Shown: positions 58,409-64,000 of the stretch, one piece after another
Numbering within the stretch: position 1 is the first letter of the stretch
Layout of the letters: each line of letters begins with the position of its first letter
Program-made: the position numbers and the translations under genes
Notes under the pieces: generated by a model
Databases searched by the model: none
Seen by the model: only the letters and a program-made list of their open reading frames with translations
What the model was told of the DNA's origin: nothing
DNA from: Dactylis glomerata
Taxonomy: Eukaryota; Streptophyta; Magnoliopsida; Poales; Poaceae
Assembly: GCA_007115705.1 (NCBI GenBank)
Contig: QXEO01000339.1
Coordinates: 494,684-558,683, forward strand
Length of the DNA: 64,000 nucleotides
Direction: 5' to 3'

Positions 58409-59640
58409 CAACTGTTATTTGCAACAAGTGCTAGTTGCATTTTTTTAAGAAAAGTGTAAGTCATATCACCGGTTGCAATTTTCATATAATATGGCTAGTT
58501 GCACATTTCTAGAGAAAGGTGCAACTCATTTTCAATGGAAAACAGTTCAAGTAGCACCAAAAACCATAAAAAAATATTACTGAAAAAGGTGCAACTCATT
58601 TTAAAAATCACTTGCTAATTGCACTTTGTTATTTTGGAAAATATACAACTCATATCGGAAATCGGATGAATTGCAAAAAAAAATCTGGAAAAGTGCAACT
58701 CGTATTGGAACCTGTTGATTTGCACATTTCTTGAGAAAAATGAAACTCATACAAAAAAAACAACCATTTGAATTGCACATTTTTTAGGAAAAGTGCAACT
58801 CGCATTGAACTAGTTGAATTACATGTTTCTTGAGAAAAATGTAACTCACATGTTGGATTCGAACCGCTTGATACTTGCATGTTAGTTTATAAAAGTGCGG
58901 CTCATTTCGAAAACCGGTTGCACATTTCTTGAGATTATGTGCAACTCATAGTGAAAATTAGTTGGATCAGAGTTGCACATTACTTGAGAAAAGTGCAACA
59001 TGTTTGGTAAACATTTGCTAATTACACGTTTTTTTAGAAAAGTTTAACTTGTTTCATAAATATTTACTAATTGCATGTTTCTTGAGAAAAGTGCAACTCA
59101 TATAAAAAAATATCTTAACAAAAAGTGTAATCGTATTAAAACCCGAATGCGACTTGCAAGCTTCTTAAGAAAAGTGCAACTAGTTTCAAGAACGGTTGCA
59201 CGTTTCTTAAGAAAAGTGCAACTCATATTGAAAATGCTTGAAGTTGCACATATCTTAACAAAAAGTGTAATCATATTAAAACCCAGATGTGACTTGCAGG
59301 TTTCTTAATAAAAGTGCAACTAGTTTCAAGACCAGTTGCACGTTTCTTGAGAAATGTGCAACTCATATCGAAAATGCTTGAAGTTACACATATCTTGACA
59401 AAAAGTGTAATTGTATTAAAACCCGAATGCTACTTGGGGGTTTCTTAATAAAAGTGCAACGTTTCAAGACCGGTTGCATGTTTCTTGAGAAAAGTGCAAC
59501 TGGTAGCGAAAATTGGTTGGAGTTACACATTTATTGTTGAAAATAACTCGCTTTTAGGGTTGCATATTTTTTTAGAAAAGTATAACTTATATATACTGAT
59601 AGAATTGCACATATCTTGCTAAAATTGCAACTTATACCAA
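58409..59640. repeat. Array of about 20 short imperfect palindromes
   Basis: The basic unit is GTTGCACNTTTCTTGAGAAA followed by AGTGCAACT. Its ends (TTGCAC and GTGCAA) are inverted copies, as are TTTCTT and AAGAAA. About 20 units recur at irregular 45-70 bp spacing over 1.2 kb, with spacers of the type CATATYGAAAANNGGTTG. From about 59116 the array is organised in a 140-bp higher-order repeat: AAAAGTGTAA falls at 59121, 59261 and 59401. No frame is open through it. Confidence 0.85.
59116..59520. repeat. 140-bp higher-order repeat, nearly three copies
   Basis: Landmarks AAAAGTGTAATYRTATTAAA recur at exactly 140-bp steps (59121, 59261, 59401). Each unit holds two palindrome units in a fixed order. 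Confidence 0.85.
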
Positions 59641-60058
59641 AACCATCTTGCTATCCCCTAGAAAAAGAGAAAGGGAAACGAACACTATCAATAAATCATG
59701 TAGTGAAATAATAATACAGAAAAAATTAAACGTCAAAAAAGGAACAAAAATAAAATAAATTATACAGAAAAACAAAGAGGAGAAATTTTAAAATGAAAAA
59801 TAAATATATAGGCACCTATTTATACGTACGCTCACAAATACTGGCAACTAGTATCATCTACCACGGAGGTGGTTCGTGGTTGATAGGACAGACAAGCCAC
59901 GGATGGAATACCACGGGCGCGTTCTTTTCATCTTCTTTTTTCTATGTTCTACTCAACTAAGTGCGCACGAATCTCAAAGATAATTGAACGGTTATGCAAA
60001 TCGACTGAGAAATAAGGAATTCTCAGTTGCCCGAGGATTAGCAAATCCGATATTTCAT

Positions 60059-60410
60059 ACTAGAACTACGCTTAGGTCTTACAAATTTTGATCTTAATTT
60101 TTTATCCCCGCAACTCCGCAAGCCGTTGGCTACCAGCATATAAGAAATTCCAAGAGATGTCAGTATGTAATGTTTAAAAATCAAGATGCAAGTTATCTTT
60201 TGAATGCATAGGTAACACATTATATTCTTCATTAATTTCTCTTTTAGTAAGATGGGGCCCCACTTTAAATTTTGGCACAGGCTCCAAATTTTGTCGGCTC
60301 GGCCCTGGCTGGAGCTGCACTGTTTAAAAAAAAAACTTAATATCCATACAGCTGTAATCTTTCCCATCTACCTGTTTTTTCTAATGATCTAACATTGCAA
60401 TAACGATGAA
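60059..60410. other. AT-rich DNA right of the palindrome element
   Basis: Continuous with 58102 before the element inserted. It holds a possible hAT-like right end (CGGCTCGGCCCTGG at about 60297-60310), unsupported by a duplication. No gene. Confidence 0.4.
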
Positions 60411-60414
60411 CGCG

Positions 60415-61338
60415 GTCTGGTTAAACTCGCGCAGCATTGAGCGCGGTAGCACGGTGGAGGTGGAAGGCTGGGCAGTGGACTTACGCAGGCCGACGAGCTT
60501 CGGATCTAGCCGTTGTTGCGACGGAAACAAGGTCTGCTCGAGATTTCCAAGAATTTTGCATCGCTCTCATTTGTCAAAGTTATGGATCTGCATTATGTTT
60601 AATTCTACCTTTAGATATCTTGATCCATCTTTGCTCTCTATTCACTATTGCTTACTTTTCCTGCAACAGATCTTGATGAACAGAAGAAATTTGTGCAGAC
60701 CTACCTTAGCTGTTCCAGAAAGTAGAAAGCTTGTCATCAACGTATTGTTCCAAAAAGCAGAATTTTTCTACAAGTATTTGTTTCACAAAGTTGCATCCGT
60801 GTGCCTTGTTCCTCCACTTACATAAGGCAAGGAACCAGACGCAGAGAAGGTCAAGGATCTGATGAACAACATTGAGAAGTATACACTCGGCAGTCATCTC
60901 TGGGCCTCTGGGAAATAATTTTGCTGGGTTCTTTTGCACCATCTCTGTCACTGAATGTGAAGGATACTTCTACAATTTCCAACAAAGAGGCAGCCACACC
61001 AAGATCGTAAGTTTCTTCCATGCTAGATTCAGGAATTCATGAGCTTCTTCACGGGGTCAAAACAAATTATCTGAAGCCCATGCTAGATCAGATTGTAGAG
61101 GAGGTCGGACCAAAGTATGGAACAGAGTGTGAGACTTGCTGGGTGCACGGAGTCCCGGGAAATATAAAACCTGATGCGCTGAATCTGTGGACGCGCCAGG
61201 ACGATGAGACACTGTCTGGTTAAACTCGCGCGGTAGCACAGTGGAGGTGAAGGCTGGGCAGTGGACTTCCGCGCGGCTGACGACCTCTAGCTCTAGCCAC
61301 TGATGCCGCTGCTCCGACGTAAACAAGGTCCGGTTGAG
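60415..61338. repeat. Two-copy 125-bp direct repeat around an unidentified segment
   Basis: 60415-60540 and 61214-61338 share GTCTGGTTAAACTCGCGC, GGCTGGGCAGTGGACTT and GTAAACAAGGTC-like blocks at about 80% identity by eye. The 670 bp between has a splice-acceptor-like TTTTCCTGCAACAG at about 60656-60669, then short frames such as KAEFFYKYLFHKVASVCLV and LHGVKTNYLKPMLDQIVEEV. I do not recognise them. It may be a captured or decayed gene. Confidence 0.5.
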
Positions 61339-61339
61339 C

Positions 61340-62107
61340 TTGGAAAATAGCGTTGGCTATCTTGCAGCCATTAATTGGAGTCGGGAAAACCTGGTAAGCG
61401 GATGGCGGTGTGGGGCGGCGGCGGAGTTCCCGTGCGTGAGAAGCAGAGGAAAGCAGGGGCGACCGCGGATGGAGGTCCGGCGGGGAGGAGGGATCTACGG
61501 GTCGAGCGCAGAGGACGGGGCGGCGGGGATGTGTTTTGGTTTTTTCCAAGTACGACGGTCCATCTAGTTTTCTTACCGTACGAACGGTTTTTTTGATGTA
61601 CGAAATTGGTTTTTTTACGTACCATGATTTTTCAACCATCGCGTTCTCAAGCCGTATTATTAGTAGAGATGTTTTAGTCTAGGGCTTATATGCCTTTGCT
61701 TTTCAACTTCCTCCATAATATATATATATATTGGTTGTAGTAACATCTTATTTTATGGGAGCGAGTGTTTACTCTCTGAAAAAACTGCAATGGATATCTA
61801 TGGTTTGGACCAAACTAATGTTTTGCGCCATCGGGCGCCAAGTAGGCTGCCTCGCTATTAATCTTTGCAAGGATGAATGATGACAAGGTGAAGGTTCCAT
61901 CGAAACCCTCACGTTTTTTCTTTCCATTGATTTATGTTGAGGTTAACCCAGCCGGCTTCTGATTATGTTCTGAAGACCAAGCGAAAAAATATTGTCTGCA
62001 GAGTATGAAGACAAAGGTAAGCTGATCGACCAGCTAATGTTACTGCTAACACCTTACTAGTGAAAGAACACTGTCATGTGTCAACAACAAATTCATAGGA
62101 GAAAAGG
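61340..62107. other. Intergenic DNA without supported gene
   Basis: 61380-61560 is GC-rich with frames open on both strands; 61560-61660 has several GTACG words and T-runs; 61700-62107 is ordinary AT-rich DNA. Nothing was recognised. Confidence 0.4.
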
Positions 62108-62281
62108 TGTTAGAGATATGTTCGGCTCACATACGAGTGTGTGGTAGTTTAGGATAGAGATATGACTTCTCTGTGTCCTGTCTTGCACTCCAAGATGTCC
62201 CTGTACGCCTATATATACTCACCCCTGAGGCTCAATGATACATCCATCATATTCTGTCATACCTCTCTCTATCGTTCTACA
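62108..62281 (+). repeat. Short 5' LTR (174 bp)
   Basis: TG...CA ends. The TATA box (CTATATATACTC) is at about 62209-62220. Preceded by AAAGG (62103-62107), the expected left duplication; the right copy is outside the window. Confidence 0.6.
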
Positions 62282-62291
62282 TGGTATCAGA
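62282..62291 (+). other. Primer-binding site of the short-LTR element
   Basis: TGGTATCAGA immediately after the LTR, then CTAACC instead of the usual GC, so the match to initiator-Met tRNA is partial. Confidence 0.6.
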
Positions 62292-64000
62292 CTAACCTCG
62301 ATCCTACCCTAGAGCGCAGCCACCGCCTCCACCTCGGGCCGCCGCCTCCGCTCCCAAACCCTAGCGCCGCCGCCCCCCATGGCGCCGGGCTAGGCGCCGT
62401 CGACACGCTTGCGCCGCGCCGCCCCCGGGGAGGTCAATCTCCATGATCTCCGCCGGGGGCTGCGCAACCCATACACAGGGTTCGTCCACCGATCCGTGAT
62501 CAGTTGTCCTGTAAGTCTCTTCTCCGATCTCTTGATCGGTTTTATTTTTTGGTTTACCGATCTTAGATCAGATTGAGTCGCCCACCGCCGTTGTCAACCT
62601 GCGCCTCTACTCCGACAGCGGCATCGACCTGCACCGGCCACCTTCATCAACCGCTCGGCATGGCCGCAGGCGCCGTACATGGGGGTGCCCCTACGTGCGT
62701 CGCAGCAGACTGTTCTCGTCCGCACAGTCTCCTTCGCCGGTCCGTCTTTATCGTCATCGCCCGGGACTTCACCGACAACGTCGCCATCACTTCCGATCTG
62801 CGCGTCTTCATCCACGCCATGGCGCATATTGCGTTGCCATCGGTCTGATCAACCGATCTAGCGCACGTCTACGCCTAGCACGTCCCTGAGCACGCGCCTA
62901 CCGCCGACCGAGCATCGGGTGGCCGCTGTGTCGCCCCTTCAGGCCACAGTGCTGCCGCCTATGGTCCAAGCCGCCGGCTTCCAACGCGCCTTCCAAGGTG
63001 CATACGTAGCTAGTGGTCATGCCGCTGTATTGACTCGCGCCCTGCAGCTACGCTGCCCCATCGAGGTGTAGCATCCTGCGCGTGGTCATCTTCGCTGTCC
63101 CCACGCACTGACGTCCCAGGCTATCGCGGCGCTGCCTCCCATGGCGCGGGTCGCCACGTCCGTGCAAGGTCTTCGTCAAGTTGTCGGGTTCTTCCTCGCC
63201 TACTTCGACTACCGCGCCGCGCCTCTACAGGTTACGTGCGTGGCCACTTCTGGCCATCGCCGTTCCCACCGCCTACACCATCATCTTCATCCACTACGGC
63301 TTCATCGCCAGTGTCATCGCCTCGTTCTTGACAAGTCTACTCCTACAACCGCCGACGGCTTCGGCCCATCTTCGCCGCTCTGCATCTCGCAACCGCTCTG
63401 GAGCCTCGTCAGCTAGCTAGTCTCTTGACATGGCGCGAAGTTCATACTGGTCCCGCTCTACGCATGCTCGGTGCTGGCAACACCGTCGCGTGCCTTCATC
63501 CTCGACGCGTCCCCGTGCCTGGCAAGCTCGGATTGGCGCCTCGTCTTCATCGGCCTCGACAACGTCTTCTTCGGCATCGACTCCTATGACTGCCTTGACC
63601 ACATCACCGACGATTCTTCTTGCGTACTCGGTTCTGGCAAAACCGCAGTATGCCTACGCCCTGGACGTGCGCCTAGTTCTGGCACAACTATGGCCGCACC
63701 TCGTCCTCGACAGCTCGGACTGCATCGACTTCAGCATCATCATCCTCGATGACTGCCCTCGACGCGTCTCCGTCATCATCACCATGGCGCCTTCTTCGCA
63801 CCCGCGGCTTCAAGTGTGGCTACATCGGCACCGGCAACCCCGACCACGACATCGACCACGGCATCCCCTCGCACGGCTACCTCGACCAAGATTGCAGCAC
63901 CCACCGCTCTCGGCTACCTCGATATCGGCACAAGGGCTACCACCTCGCCAGAGCTCTCATCAGCTTCCTCTCCAGTCAAACATGGTACTGTATATGTTGT

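Larger units (their letters stand above)
58112..60049. mobile_element. Non-autonomous Mutator-type element filled with short palindromes
   Basis: 1,938 bp flanked by a perfect 9-bp duplication ATATTTCAT (58103-58111 and 60050-60058). Each end carries a hairpin: CGACTGAGAA...TTCTCAGTCG at 58132-58160, and CGACTGAGAA...TTCTCAGTTG at 60002-60029, so the ends form an inverted repeat as well. A 9-bp duplication fits Mutator-type elements. There is no coding sequence. The interior from about 58409 to 59640 is a palindrome array, described separately. Confidence 0.72.
62108..64000 (+). mobile_element. 5' end of a copia-type element with a very short LTR
   Basis: A 174-bp LTR-like block (TGTTAGAGATATG...TTCTACA) with a TATA box is followed at once by TGGTATCAGA, the initiator-Met primer site. 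The next 1.7 kb is GC-rich leader-like DNA with Ser/Thr/Pro-coding triplets (many TCGAC/CATCG words) and no clear gag frame. The window ends before any pol motif, so an autonomous copia element and a TRIM-like derivative cannot be told apart. Confidence 0.6.

Noticed and set aside
58409..59640. CRISPR-like array
   Set aside because: Units are degenerate and irregularly spaced, spacers are themselves similar, and the setting is a plant transposable element.
57640..60310. Possible hAT element with ends at about 57641 and 60310
   Set aside because: The end sequences share GGGCC and AAATTTTG words, but there is no 8-bp duplication and no clean inverted terminal repeat.
1..64000. rRNA, tRNA or conserved small RNA genes
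   Set aside because: None was recognised on reading; the Met-tRNA matches are 10-14 bp primer sites of LTR elements, not tRNA genes.

Overview
The window is nuclear DNA of a grass, most likely Triticeae or a related Pooideae. The evidence is a Stowaway MITE, a CACTA element, plant LINEs, copia- and gypsy-like LTR elements primed by initiator-Met tRNA, and a plant-specific DUF247 gene with an intron. Nothing prokaryotic is present. Almost every base belongs to a transposable element. The one gene that looks intact is the DUF247 gene (53591-55187, minus).

Layout. 1-5060 is a LINE on the minus strand (LINE A), cut by the window edge inside its reverse transcriptase. From about 5325 to 53420 there is one nested stack. 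An old plus-strand LINE (LINE B) is split inside its reverse transcriptase by a short LINE tail (LINE C). LINE C is split by a 1.4-kb solo LTR (6211-51868, duplication TGCAT). That LTR is split by a 4.3-kb minus-strand LINE (LINE D, 6523-48371, 16-bp duplication) and by a second solo LTR (48639-51059, CAACC). LINE D holds four insertions: a Mutator-type element (6544-10747), a copia element (11664-18246, ATTCC), a long copia element resembling the Maximus/SIRE lineage (18429-44065, TATTG) and a truncated plus-strand LINE (46699-47832). The Maximus-like element in turn holds a large-LTR non-coding element in its 3' LTR (18771-27227, CCAAC), a CACTA element (30526-32694, ACT) and a 4.4-kb solo LTR (32988-37394, GGGAA), which contains a foldback MITE. 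Removing the insertions and one copy of each duplication restores reading frames across most junctions, so the order of events can be read from the sequence.

Right of the stack are the DUF247 gene, about 2.9 kb of AT-rich DNA with a two-copy repeat, a 1.9-kb Mutator-type element filled with an array of small imperfect palindromes (58112-60049), a two-copy 125-bp direct repeat around an unidentified segment, and the 5' end of a copia-type element with a very short LTR (62108 to the window end).

The Mutator-type element at 6544-10747 has picked up a WD40 gene fragment that keeps an intron boundary (PWP1-like) and carries a broken FAR1 DNA-binding domain. Every retroelement polyprotein in the window has stops or frameshifts, so none looks able to move itself. 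The DUF247 gene encodes about 437 residues in two exons with the family's motifs and a C-terminal membrane segment.
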